From assembly GCA_037013685.1 (NCBI GenBank), contig CM072894.1, positions 30,875,529-30,939,528 on the forward strand: a stretch of DNA of 64,000 nucleotides, written 5' to 3'. Of the stretch, positions 38,289 to 50,538 are shown piece after piece. Numbering within the stretch: the stretch's first letter is position 1; each line of letters starts with the position of its first letter. The DNA comes from Acridotheres tristis (lineage: Eukaryota > Chordata > Aves > Passeriformes > Sturnidae). Below the pieces are notes generated by a model. It was not told where the DNA came from. It did not search any database and was given only the letters and a program-made list of their open reading frames with translations. A program made the translations under genes and the position numbers.

Positions 38289-41200
38289 AATGAAGTACAA
38301 TGACATTGACACATGGCAGCCTACAAAGGGCTGACTCATTTGAGAGCCAAATGTTGCAGATCTCTCCTGCCCTTACCCAATCCCCCAGAAGGGAACAAGT
38401 AGAGCACATAAGATGGGCTCATGCAATTTCTGATCACTTGCCAGCAAAGAAGAGACTCTTAGTAGAATGTTCTAGAAACACAGCATTTGAAAGAAAACAT
38501 CCCAGCTCTAAATTCCACCCTGTTTCAGCTACAGTTTTCAAAACATATTTATGCTTTCTTCATGCAAGGTAATCCTCCATTTATTCAGCAAACTAAACAA
38601 CCAGTAAAGCTTTCTATAGCTTTATAGTTTGCTCCTAGGATTTAAACAAGTTAAGATTAAGGGCTTAAATCCAGCAAACCTATCAGTAGGCTCAAAATAA
38701 TACCAGGAATTTCAATACATCAGAAAATAAAGAATATGGAATTAAAGATGTTATTACTACGACAGCTGTCAAGATGAATTGCATGAGAAGCATTTAAAAG
38801 ATTTATATCTCAGTATCTCACCAGGTTAATTAAATGGATGCATGCATTCATTTAAGAGGATAAGGTAGGTTGCAGTGACATAAAATGAGAGGGCACAAGA
38901 TTATATTCTTTCAGCATTAACAAGAACGGGTTGAACCAATATCATTTCCGTATTCTGTAATAAGCATGATTCATCCATTGCCATTTTCAGCTCTCATTTT
39001 CTTTCTGGCAGAAAAAAAAAAAAAGACTATGAACATTTATAGACTAACATAATCAAAGCTTTAACCTTTTCAGTGTTTTCTATTTGGATTGGCTGTCCAT
39101 TTTTATCATAGGATTTCAGGGCCATGCCTCAGGGAGGAGAAGAATCGCCAGTAAATTACACCAAAGAATGTTGAAAGGTCAAAGGATTACCCTCCCCGTT
39201 TGCTTTTATGGGACATATGAAGCATTCATATTATGCAATAAAATTATCAAGACAAAAATGATGAAAGATAAGCAGACAGAATGCATTAATCTGTAGTCGG
39301 GGCAGCATGGGAAGAAAAAGGATATATTATAGTGTTATCATCAATAAAAAACAGATTATGACAATGGTGTTTCTGTATCCTTAGCTTCTGCACTGAAATC
39401 AAATCCTTCAGAACATGTTAGACCTGTAACCAAGAAAGAGATATCCAAGCATGACTGAGGCTATTCAGGCTGAAGGAAACATTAGATCCAAAGCTCCCAT
39501 TTCTTGGCTCAGTTTTTAACCACCTATTATTATATGTTACTTATTACCAAATACTACTATAAATTATGTGAAATAGGTTATTATGTGGTAAACATGGACT
39601 CCCTTAGTCACAGAGCTTCTTTCAGCAAGGCCAGGCTGTTAATCTGCAAAAGGCATGTTCTGAACACCACAGCAGCTGCCTCTGGGGGATTCAACACACA
39701 TTTGTCTCCCTTGGGAACCACAGCTGAGCTCAGTCAGAAATAGGCAGTTCCAGCCACCTGCAGAAGCTGAACTCCAGGACCTGAGGAAATTTCACTGTTA
39801 CTGTTCACAGACCTACAGGGTTACATGGTGATTTCAAAGTTTAAAAGCAAATGTCCCATTTATATCCCAATAAAGGCTCCTCTGGCATCAACTAGACACA
39901 ACCTCTAATCTAGTACATCATTAATAGGGCCAGTTATGTCTCATGGTAAAGCAGCTGGCTGGCAGCAGAGAACCAACAAAAATCTCATCACTGAATTACA
40001 AATCTTCTTCAGAGGCAGGGACATCCAGTTCATCTAATATGTTCCAATATTCAGAAAAAGAAATGCAATTAAATCCAGCATCTGAATCAGTTTGATAGGC
40101 AACTAACTGGAGGAAAGAATTTAAAACACAAGTTCTCTATGTTTTGCTCAGTTTGATTTGTGTTTTCTTCTCATTTTTCTTTCATCAGTATAAATCAAGG
40201 CACTACTCAAGAAAGTCCAAGAATTTCAGACCTACGTGTAAGATCTGTATCAGGGTCTCTGTTGTAAGCAATGGTGGATTGCCAATTCAGTTTTTGAAAC
40301 CAGAACTAGGAGCTTTTGAAATGTGCCTAAAGATCCCTCGCTCTCTGAGGCAGATGCATTTCAGTCAGCATCTCTTTTGCCTGCCCATCTGCTGTAATCA
40401 TAGTCCAGAGGGACCACTATAAACCATTGTTTCATTGTGTGCACTCCACCCCTTCCACCTGCACTGCTAAAAGAGATGGTCATGTCTGCAATGGTCACAG
40501 TACCCCAAAGAAATGCAACTCCTTTTGGTCCTCCTTGCCAGCAGAGATTAAAGGAATGAAAGATCATTTATTTACTGTGGTATTCCAGCTCAGTTGATAT
40601 GAGGAATTATTAAACCATCCTAGCATAGTGTCCAGGCATCTGGTTTTACTCCTCAGAGCACTGGGTAACACTTCAAAATATTCACATGGCTCAAAGGAAA
40701 ACTCCCAATATAAAGTAAAAGTGTTTCCTTAGTTACTAGTAGCAGGTTCAGCATCCAGCTCTGTGCATTCTTAGATAAGTAAAGTCATTTGCATCAGAGG
40801 GAAATGTCAGTGTCTAGGCTGCAGAATTTGTTCCTAATGAATCTGGGGCTTTGTGGGTTGTAACACAGTGTCTCACATTTCACCTTGCTGTACAGACACT
40901 CCCAGTGGGCCAGGGTCTGTCCTTACATTACAGGTAATAACTTCATGATGAAGGCATTAGCTCAATAACAGCCGAGAAAAGAAGCTGAATCAAGCTTATA
41001 ATCCCATTCTGTCCAGTGAAAAATAAGGGAAGATAACGTGCAGTGAAATTCATGTCATCCCTCCATGACCTGGGAAGGGGACAGCTGAGAAAGAGCACCA
41101 CTCCTCTATTCACATAATGTGAAAATATCTCCTCCACCCCACCATGACTAAAGTCCACCCTGGGGAAGAACAAGAGGGGAAGGACAGCACTGATCTCTTC

Positions 41201-42956
41201 CAGGCAAACAGAACTGAGCCCCTGATTTGAAGGGATAGACTGGCAGGGAGCAAAGCAAGAGCACACAGCCTCAACCAGCCGAGCAGCTCCAGGTGCTGCC
41301 CAGAACACCATGCATATTTCTATCAGAAAATATTCATGTATTACCTATTTTTCTGTGCAAATGCCTTCAGACCTCTGTAAATCTGTGCAGCTACAGATAC
41401 AGCTCCTTGGACCCTGCAGTCACCTCTGTTACTGCTGTGGACAAGACACACGAGACGTGGTACCAGAGCAGAATTTGAAGATGCCAGAAGTAATTTAGCT
41501 CCTGTAAGGATGGGCACTGAAATCCTTCAGCTGGTTCCCCACCTTTTCAGTCTTTAGAGAAGTTACAAGTCTACTCTCTTTTCAGCTGACCTAACATGGA
41601 TGACCTAAAGAACTCAGCTCCAACTCTCATGAACGCTTCAGCAGTGTCTGTACTTCATGGTCACAGCAGAAAGGTGACAGGGTACAACTCAGCTCTACCA
41701 CCCTCAGGTTTTCTGTGGGATGTGTGTATTCCCTATATATTGAGGAGAATACATAGAGAAAAGCTCCAGGGAGATATCCTAGCCAATATAAATTCACTTT
41801 ATTCTTACACAGCAGAGCATGTAGGACTGTGGGATATCAAGACCATAAAATTGAAAGGAATTGATACACATTGATTAAACTCCATCTTCAGCTTATGGCC
41901 AAGAAAACTATCACGGAAACATTAAAAATGAATGATGTTCTCTCTTCATGCATATTTTCTTAATGGTGACAGAACACTGCACAGTGTTGGCATACCAAAC
42001 AGCCCTCCATCTCTCATTCTTGCAATTCTAGAACAATCTCATCTCTATTGCTGAATTCAGCCTGGGCCAAAAGGATAGAGACAAACTTTATGGAAATCAT
42101 ACCATTGCAGCAAAGATGATTAAAGTATTGACTTGGGAATGATTAACCAGTCCCTTCATAGCAGCTTTAAACAATGACAAAGAGGAGACTAAAATGTCAA
42201 GAAATGACCATCCATACAAGTTCAAGGGACATATCCTAACACTAGAGACAGCAAGAAATTGATTAGGTTTATTGACAGTAAGCTGAAAGGGAATAAAGAG
42301 GGGGAAATGATGCTGAGTATCTGAAGAAATTACTTAAGTGAAATCCAATGCAGAGAATCAAAGAAACACTTGCCATATGAAAAAATAAGGCAGGATGAAG
42401 TATAGAAAAAACTGAAAGTGAGAATGCTGCCAGCAGTGAGATGTCCAACAACCCTGATGAGGCAGAAAAGAGCCTGCTCTGCCTTTCTTCTCAGCATCTC
42501 TGTACTTTGCTGCAATTCATCCACATTATAGACAATTGAAGGCTTTTGCTTTAGAAAAAATATTCCTCCATCCTTCCTCCCCATGCCATCAGCTGCTGGA
42601 AGTGCTTATTCCAGTTCCTCAGTGTGAAGACTGCTTGTCACACAGATTTCTAATTTCTCCCTCTTCCAGAAGTGTAATGAAAATGTAAATTTAAAAAAAT
42701 AATAACGAATTTCCTACTTAAAAGGTCCATAGCTCTTCTATGTTTACATCATTTTCTCAGTCTTTAGCTCACCTGTGTGCATTTCTACCAAATGAACATA
42801 GACTGCCATCACAGATAATAATCCAACACTTTGGAATTATGGATACAGTACTATCCAGAAAATATTAGAAAGAAAGGAGCTATACTATTAGAATTCCTTC
42901 GTCTCTCTCTCAAGCATCTGTCCATTTTGAATGAAAAGTAAAAACAGGTCAACTAG
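38289..42956. other. Non-coding stretch, no gene seen
   Basis: Open frames are at most 122 codons (40943-41311, minus) and unrecognised. A strong pyrimidine-rich acceptor-like site ends at 40188 inside a 92-codon frame (see findings). An A run (12-13 bases) lies near 39011. No mobile element was recognised beyond the CR1 tail at the left edge. Confidence 0.7.
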
Positions 42957-43013
42957 AAAAGAAAAAACAAAAACAAAAAAAACCCAAAAAAAAAAAAAAA
43001 AAAAACAACCAAG
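42957..43013. repeat. A-rich low-complexity tract
   Basis: A runs broken by single C and one CCC, ending in 20 consecutive A at 42986-43005. No processed-gene sequence is recognisable upstream, and CR1 does not leave poly(A) tails, so I call it simple low complexity rather than a retrocopy tail. Confidence 0.93.
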
Positions 43014-46000
43014 ACTACTGGCAATTCATAGTTTCATAGCTCAGTTATTCACTAAAATCTGAAAGCTGTCTTTGTAGAAACAACAGTTGGGTTGGCACCG
43101 AATTTTTCATCCATTTTTTTCTATAGAATTTATGTAACAACTCAAAGTGGATAATTTTTACCTAGATTATTTCTTGGAAGTAATACTATGCAGATTTAAA
43201 TAAAGCCTTCAAGTGTATAGTTTATACATGTCTCCCGACTTTCAATAACCACAGTTATTCAATATTACTATTTAGCTCAAAATACAGCTGAGGAATAAAA
43301 AGTATTATTAGTATGGAAGGAAAAGGTGTTAATACACTTTGTGTTCTAAATGATCCATTGTGAATTTGAAAGTGAATTTCAAGACTAAATATAACCTTTA
43401 AGAGATTTTTTTTTCTACATAAGTTTTGTTAATTCAGAGTGCATTGGGGAAAAAAGAGTTTTGAGCATAAGCAAGGAAGAAAAAGATCTAGTTGGTTCAT
43501 TTCAGGTAAACCCTAAATGTTTACCCATATTTTGAGTTGGAGATTTAGGTGATTCAGTGACTTGTCCTGTCTCAGTTTCTCCACTGCCCTATGAAGGTAG
43601 TAATATATAAGTGTCATTTACTGAATAAATCCTCTTTGTCAAAGACTTTAATCGTGAAACTTTCCATTAGTGCTGCTTCTCTGTGTCATTACTCTTCTCT
43701 ATCTACCAGATGTGCACATCACTATAAACTCAAATAGGGGAATAATCCTCTCTCCAAACTCTGTGCTGTGCCATGGAAGACACTCAGTTTTCATTCAGGT
43801 CTTTGCTGTCCTGTCAAAATTAATTTGATGGGAGAAATTCAGCTGGAACTGAATTAAAGCCAACAAAGAAAAGATTCTGCCACCAAAAGCAGCTATATAG
43901 CTGAGACAGATATCCTCTAGTCCCTCCAGAGATTTAAATCTATCTTCCCTGCAGGGGAGACTAGGAAGCATTAAAGCAGCATTAAAAAAAAAAATAATTA
44001 GAGCAGGCCTCTTTTTTCTTTAATAGTGGGGAAATTAAGCAGGTTGCTGCAGTCTTTAGTGCTGTTCACCTTTGATTTTCCTTGTTGGCACACAGTAATA
44101 TTACCTGCAGCTACTGGAGAGAAGAGAAACTCAGAATGGGACTCCAGGAAAGGGGAAAGAAAAGAAGCAGCCAGTAGGAACATCATGGGACTTCTTGCTT
44201 AAGGGTGTGTCCTCAACACACGAAGTTTCACATCCTTCTCCACCTTCTTGGATAAGGATCCTGTGTGTGAAGTCTCCACCTCTGCTTTGCCTCATGCGTG
44301 GTTGAGCCACCACATCCAATCTGAGCATGGCAGGAGCTAAAGGGATCTGCCCTCAACTGGTGCTGCCTGAGTCAGAGAGCTCAGGAGGGGTCTCAGTTAT
44401 TCTTCCCAGAGTTATAAACTCTTGAACTCTGCATCCAATCTCAGAACGCTCAGTGACACATGGGATCCAAACCTGGAATTCTGGTAGAGAGGAATAAGTA
44501 AAACAGGTAAAGCATAACTTGTTTTCACACAAAAAACAGCCAGTGGGTAAAAGTGAGGTTTCAGTGCTTTACTGGGGAGACAGGACCCATCAGCGAGATT
44601 TGCTCCCTGCCAGGAGCAAGGAAAACCCTGCCTAGGGTTTGTGGTGCACTGCATGTGGCTGTGTACCTTACAAACCATTCTGCTGCCAGAATTGCACCCA
44701 AAACCATCATCTTGGTGATAACTTCTTGGCAATGCCTTATTAAAGCTTCTTCTTGTGACAGGAGAATTTTCTGGTAATCAAAAAGAAAAGCAATTCACTT
44801 GATTAAAGATAAATTGGTAAATATAAGTGACAGAACTGGTTTGCCATGAACATCAGGATACATTCCAAATCAATAACACCAGGACAGAATTGCAGCTTAA
44901 GGAAAGGAATTTACTAGTTTTAGGAAAGCACATCATTAAATCCTAGACGAGTTGACAGATTCTCAAGCAGAGAGACAAGGAGAATGGCCAACCTGAGGCC
45001 TTGTAGATTGTGCTACCCTTGTCAGTCATTTGGTGTTCTCTTTCATTTACTGGTACAAGCTGAAAATATAGATGAAGATCTTGGTCTCAGAAGTCAGAGC
45101 TAACAGCCAGTGGCATAGCAGAGATGTTTATTAAAATTACACTAGGCTTCACTTTAATGGTTTCCTTCATAGCAGCAGACTTAGAAAATATTAAAAGTTC
45201 AACTAAGTCATTAAGGATTTTTAAAGTTTCTCATATCTAACTACAAAAAGAACCTAAGTCTTTTACCTCCAGCATAAGGGAAATTGACAGGTCGGATTAT
45301 TGATAATTAGGATTTTAGCATTTCACCTCTAGATTAGTGTTTCAAACTCAGAGGAGGTTGATATTGAATAAAAGTGATCTCCATCAGTTGGCTGCTCAGT
45401 GACCTCTAAAAAAATATTACAAGTTGATAGTGGACAGGTGTCTGTACGATTAAAATACACTTTGCAAGCACAGTTGGCACCCTGGAATTTCCTTATTATG
45501 AATCTATAATCTGCTCCCCCCAGCTCATAAATTCAAAGTATTCAGGGGCACTGAGATGTCATTTAAAAACAAGGAGGATACAGTGTTCTTAGCAAATCTC
45601 ACAAAGTACCTGTGTTTCTAGACCAATTTTGAGTCCCTGAACAAATGCTTTTGTGCACTGCAAAGATTATCAATCACATTATTAAAACTCATGAATCATA
45701 TGTTAGGTACCAACATTAAAAATCAAATAAAAACCTAAAGTGCTGTAGGTTCTCTAGTAAAATCTCACAGCCAGCACCATGTATGGTGTTCACTGTAAAG
45801 AGAAAAATACAGCACCAACAATGTAGAATCATGCAGGGTGTCCTACATATGCATGAACCCATATTAATTGAATCAATATTCCCAGACATCCACAGAGAAC
45901 TCAAGTATTTTTGGTAGTAAAATATGCTAAAATGTATTTGGCAGGAGAAGGTGAGCCTAACCTCAAAATGAGGTGGCTCAATGGCTAGGAATCAAGGAAA

Positions 46001-46624
46001 CAGTTTTATGTTTGAGTAGGATTTGGGGGATGGGCTGGGGAAAAAAAATCACAATACTTTATGACTTTTGAATAACCAAGCCCATAATAAAAGCCTCAAG
46101 CCTTTAACCTGTTTCTCTTTAACTCATTCAGAGATTTTGTCTGAGAACACGTGAGAAAATATTTTCCATTAATCTTCTTTCTTGTTACACCATTTCGGAG
46201 CAAAGCATCTTGAAACAGATGCAGCTTCATAGACCTAAGAAACTCCCAAAGACTATCATGGAAGTTTTTGTGGACTTATCATTTACTCACATCTGTGTCA
46301 ATGACAAAGCAGGAAAACCTTGTACAGAATTCAAACAACAGGGAAGGACACTTTGGTAGAACCAGTCCTCAGCAGTTTAAATACATGTGCAAGATATTTC
46401 ATCTCTCTGAGAAGAAACATTGTTTGGTCTATTCAAGATGCTACAAGATTTATAAGAACATAAAACAATGGTTTCCAAGCTTGGCACTGCTGTGCTGTAG
46501 GGGAAAGACTGTGGATCCATCCAAGAACAGAGCCCTCACCTTAACACGGGAACAAAACACAAGCAAGATTAATTAGCTCAAGAGAAGATTAATCTTAATT
46601 TTATGAAAAAGTGTGAGAAATGAA
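43014..46624. other. Non-coding stretch, no gene seen
   Basis: Open frames are at most 106 codons and are scattered on both strands (for example 44412-44732, minus). No recognisable domain, element or tandem array was seen. Confidence 0.72.
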
Positions 46625-46693
46625 CCACAAAAAAAAAAACCACAAAAAAAAAAAACCACCAAAAAAAAAAAAAAAAAAAAAAAAAGAAAGAAA
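46625..46693. repeat. CCAC-punctuated poly(A) tract
   Basis: Three A runs of 11, 12 and 25 bases are each preceded by a CCAC or CCACC block, and the tract ends in GAAAGAAA. The regular punctuation suggests tandem duplication of a CCAC-plus-A unit. The longest run (46661-46685) is also where sequencing length error is most likely. Confidence 0.93.
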
Positions 46694-49600
46694 TCTAGAG
46701 TTTTCTAATGGTCCCACTAGGAAAGTCCTGCTAGAAATTTCCTCCTAGGAATTTTCTTCTTAAACTGATTTTCTCGACCATTAATTTCCTCTGCAAGTGG
46801 CAACTGAAATATAGGGACAAAACCACTGCTAAGCAACTCTCAGCATTTACCCCTCAAGTCTCCAGTTTAAATGCATTAAAAGAGTCTGCATTTTACAAAT
46901 ATTTTAGATGGAGTGGTTAAAAGGAAGAGGAAGAACAGGAAGGTGTGCAATCAAAGCAAGTTTTCATGCACCTGCCTTTAACACATTTGTCACATTGTCC
47001 AGCAGAACAGCAATAACCTGCTCAAACTGAACCACAAACACAAAAAGTTAAAAACTGAAGACAGCACTGTTAACAAAATGCAGATGCATGAGACTCATCC
47101 AGAAAGACCTCACAAATCAGCAACGAGAGGAAGAGAGAGCAAATCATGCAGAAACTATTTAATCAATGAGTAAAGACAATTATAACATCTGTTAATCTTT
47201 TGTGTAGGTTATAATTAGATGCTGCGGAGGAGTAGCCTTTAAGAGGGAGGCAGGGAATCCTTTAACATCTGCTAGAAGGGCAAACACTGTGCAATAAATG
47301 ACTTTAAATGCAATCAGCAAAATGAGAGCTGAGCAGAGTTCACAAAAGGCCTGTATAAAAGATCGTGGATAACAAAATATTTTGCCAAAGGTCAACTCCT
47401 GCAGCACTAGAGCCTGAATAATGAGTTCTAGTTTATAGGCCACATCAAAAACAAACGTGATTGTACCTCTGAAAAACAATTCTTTTCTCATTTGTGTCAT
47501 TATAGCAAAAGCACATGCTGCTGCTGTATATCACATCAGCTTAATGACTTATTAGGGCTCTACCTATCAATCTTGAACAATTCAGAATAAACAGGTAGGT
47601 GTGATGTATTTTAAAGGCCAGAATTGAGTCTGACACAGAACTGCTTCACACTGTAAAAGTGATGTGATTCTGATTTTAAATAATTAATCATTCAATAGCT
47701 TCTAAAAGATCTAATTATTTACTCATTTTGCCGTTGAAAACAGCCATATACTTTAAGCTGTTCCTCACTGAAAATGTGAGTCCAAGAGGGAGATATTTTA
47801 TCCAGTTTAACACGGCCCTCTACTGGCAAAATAACCCCCCAAAATCTTACCTCTCCATACTATTTTGTCAGATCATTTCAGAGCAGCAGGAAAAATCCTA
47901 CATTTTACAGCAGTTACACCAAATCTTAGAAGATAGAGTAGGTCAGAGTTTTAGGACTTTGCATGAATTAAGTCATCACTTAATCTCTCCAGAATTCCCT
48001 TGAGGAGAGCATTACTTCCTTTCACCCACCAGATGCAGCTCTGGCCCTCAACAGAGCCCTGAAGAAACAAGCCAAGTGCTCATATCTAGAGGAGTAAGTA
48101 ATTTTAGAAACAAATGCAATCCTTCTACTTGTGTCAAGTTGTGCTGTGCTCCTCAAGGATTGCCACTGATCCCTCACAGGACTGATGCACGCATGTGATT
48201 TCAGTTTGCACAATTAGGTAATACTTAGTATAGGCAAACGAGTATAATAGAGCCCAGCTGCCAAAAGGATACTGTTTGAAATACAAATGCTAACTACCAC
48301 CAAAAGCAACTTCACTGCAAAAGAATTCTTGCCTCCTTCTTTTCTCCACCATTGCTGAAAATCCACTGTGGTGATTCAATACAGCTTCAATCAAAGTGAA
48401 GCAGACAATGAAATTCGCCTCTGTTGTTGCATGTGGTAATTAACTCTTCCTATTTGTATTATGTCTGAGCAACAAAGAAACAAAAGGATACGGTGGAGTA
48501 TTGAATTTAACAATTTAGATAACGATGAATTATAATAATCAATTAGCATTGTCAAAGAAAATAAATTGTGACACGCATTTGATTCTGTCCAGACCTATTG
48601 TGTGCACACACTATCCAATGCTGGTTTGGCTCTGGAAAACGAATAGGGTTGTCCTGTGGAAAGCTTATCAAACATGCAGTTTAACAGTGGCATTTGTTCT
48701 TGCTGTGTGTCAATATTAATAGACCATATTTCAGCAACATAATTTTTATCCACTGCTTTATAATCCAACCTGCTTTTCAAGGTCTGCATCATTCACAGCC
48801 CATAGACAATGTCACAGCCCGTTTCCAGAAGCCATTGCTGCTGTACAAATCCCGTTTATCTGATCCACCTGAATGCCAAGCAATGGGCACGTAAAAGATG
48901 TCCCGCTGTTTTTCACATAATAGCTATCTAACTTTTCATCCTGAAAACATCATGACTAATTCATGTAACCATCAGGGGAAACCTAATGTAATTCAGGTTC
49001 CTGCATGCTGCACAAGTGATATCAGCAGACAGTACAGAACAGACAATTCCAAGTGTTAATGGCTCATGTTCTATTTACATTGTACATTTATCCTGTTTTA
49101 GTAATAAAACAGCATATTACATGCTTTAACTTCCGAAGGTATTCTGGCAGCTTTGGCAAGAATTTTTCTTCAGCATTACTGCAGTCCTGCCAGGAGCTGC
49201 ACACGTGCAGAGCCACACACGAGCTGCAGAGCATCCTGCTGCATTTGGCCCTGGCTGCACTGTACTGAGCTTCCCTCGGACACCTTTGTTCTGTGTCCTT
49301 TATCCCAACCCCAGTCCCACTTGTCACACGATTACAGGCTGGAGTCTGCCCTTATTCCACTTCTTTTCAGATGGTGAGAAAGCCCGAAGAATTGACATTC
49401 TCTTGGCAATTGTCCCTTTTAATGCCATCCCAGAATATTATCAGATTATACTCTGTGTCCTTGGGTAGATTTCTCAGGAAAAAAATCCAACCAGGGGATC
49501 CCTTGGCTGAAAAGTGAGCTCAATCTATATCCTAATTTGCTTCATTAGTATATAAGAAAGAAAATGTCAATGTGAGAAGGAAAATGCAAAAGAGGAAAAT

Positions 49601-50520
49601 GAAAATTGGATGCCCACGGGCTCATCAGGTTTTGAGAGTCTGCTTCTGCTTTTAAGGGAATTATCTGAAGATTAGCTCATGTCTAAAATGGAATTGTATC
49701 CTTCTGCTTTATAATTACTGGGGCAGGATTTCTATTTCCATAAATCTAAGCTGCCTAAACACTTACACACAATTCATGTACAAGAACAATATCATAGGAA
49801 CTCATGAAGTTTTCTTTAAAAGTAGTGAAATTCACATTTTTCAGATTAGAATTTGCATGTAAAATTAAAGTGAGAAAGGTAAGTGGAACCCGAGTAGGGT
49901 TTCTTATTCTCACTTGAATTATTTTGAAGATTTCAAAGGCATTTATTTGCCAACAATGTCTGAAACTTTGCAGCTGTAAATTATCAGCTCACAACAGTAG
50001 ATCATTATTATATATATTATAACAAGGTGAGAGAGGAAAGGAAAGCCTGGCTCTTAGGTGTGGATGGAAAGGGATCAAACCCATTCCATCTCCCCAAAGG
50101 AAAGCCTCTAACACAACTCTGCTCTTCACTCCTGCATTTGGTGGAAGTTTCTGAGCTAAAAAAACCAGCTTTTAATGTCCATATAAACTTTTAAAATATT
50201 ATTTCTAAAAAATGAGGATGAACACCTGAGGAATAAAAATATATTCTTATTTACACGCCCATTTGAAACACCAAAAGCCTTTGCCATTCCCACGATACTA
50301 ATGCAGAGCTAAATTTAGGTTTGCTCCCCCCACCCCCCAGGAGAATATGCTTCCATTGCAAAGACAGAACAACAGCTCCTGAATTGCTCAGTATCTTGAC
50401 ATGCCAAGCCACATTACAGCATGAAAAAAGAAGAGCTGGACAGTTTTGATCTGCTGTAGAAACAGGGTCACTTGAGAGGGGCATCTGCAGTTGTAGCTCC
50501 TCTGACCTTAATAAGAAGCC
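46694..50520. other. Non-coding stretch with candidate regulatory blocks
   Basis: No open frame is convincing; the longest are 102 codons (47192-47500, minus) and 91 codons (47728-48003, plus), with no family resemblance. Two blocks, about 47540-47720 and 48400-48590, are dense in TAATTA-like and ACAAAG/ATTGT-like words and are listed in the findings as possible conserved enhancers. Two C-rich runs end in AG at 50340. Confidence 0.65.
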
Positions 50521-50538
50521 AAAAAAAAAAAAAAAAAA
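50521..50538. repeat. Poly(A) run of 18
   Basis: Eighteen consecutive A. No retrocopy is recognised next to it. An (AAGCA)n-like mini tandem lies shortly after, at 50584-50602. Confidence 0.95.

Noticed and set aside
40943..41311. 122-codon minus-strand frame
   Set aside because: No recognisable domain or motif; single isolated frame with no splice or promoter context.
42957..43013. Poly(A) tract as the tail of a processed pseudogene
   Set aside because: No gene-like sequence upstream and no flanking target duplication seen; bird genomes contain few retrocopies.
47728..48003. 91-codon plus-strand frame with a protein-like C-terminal half
   Set aside because: The glutamine/leucine-rich segment looks plausible by eye, but there is no family match or exon boundary.
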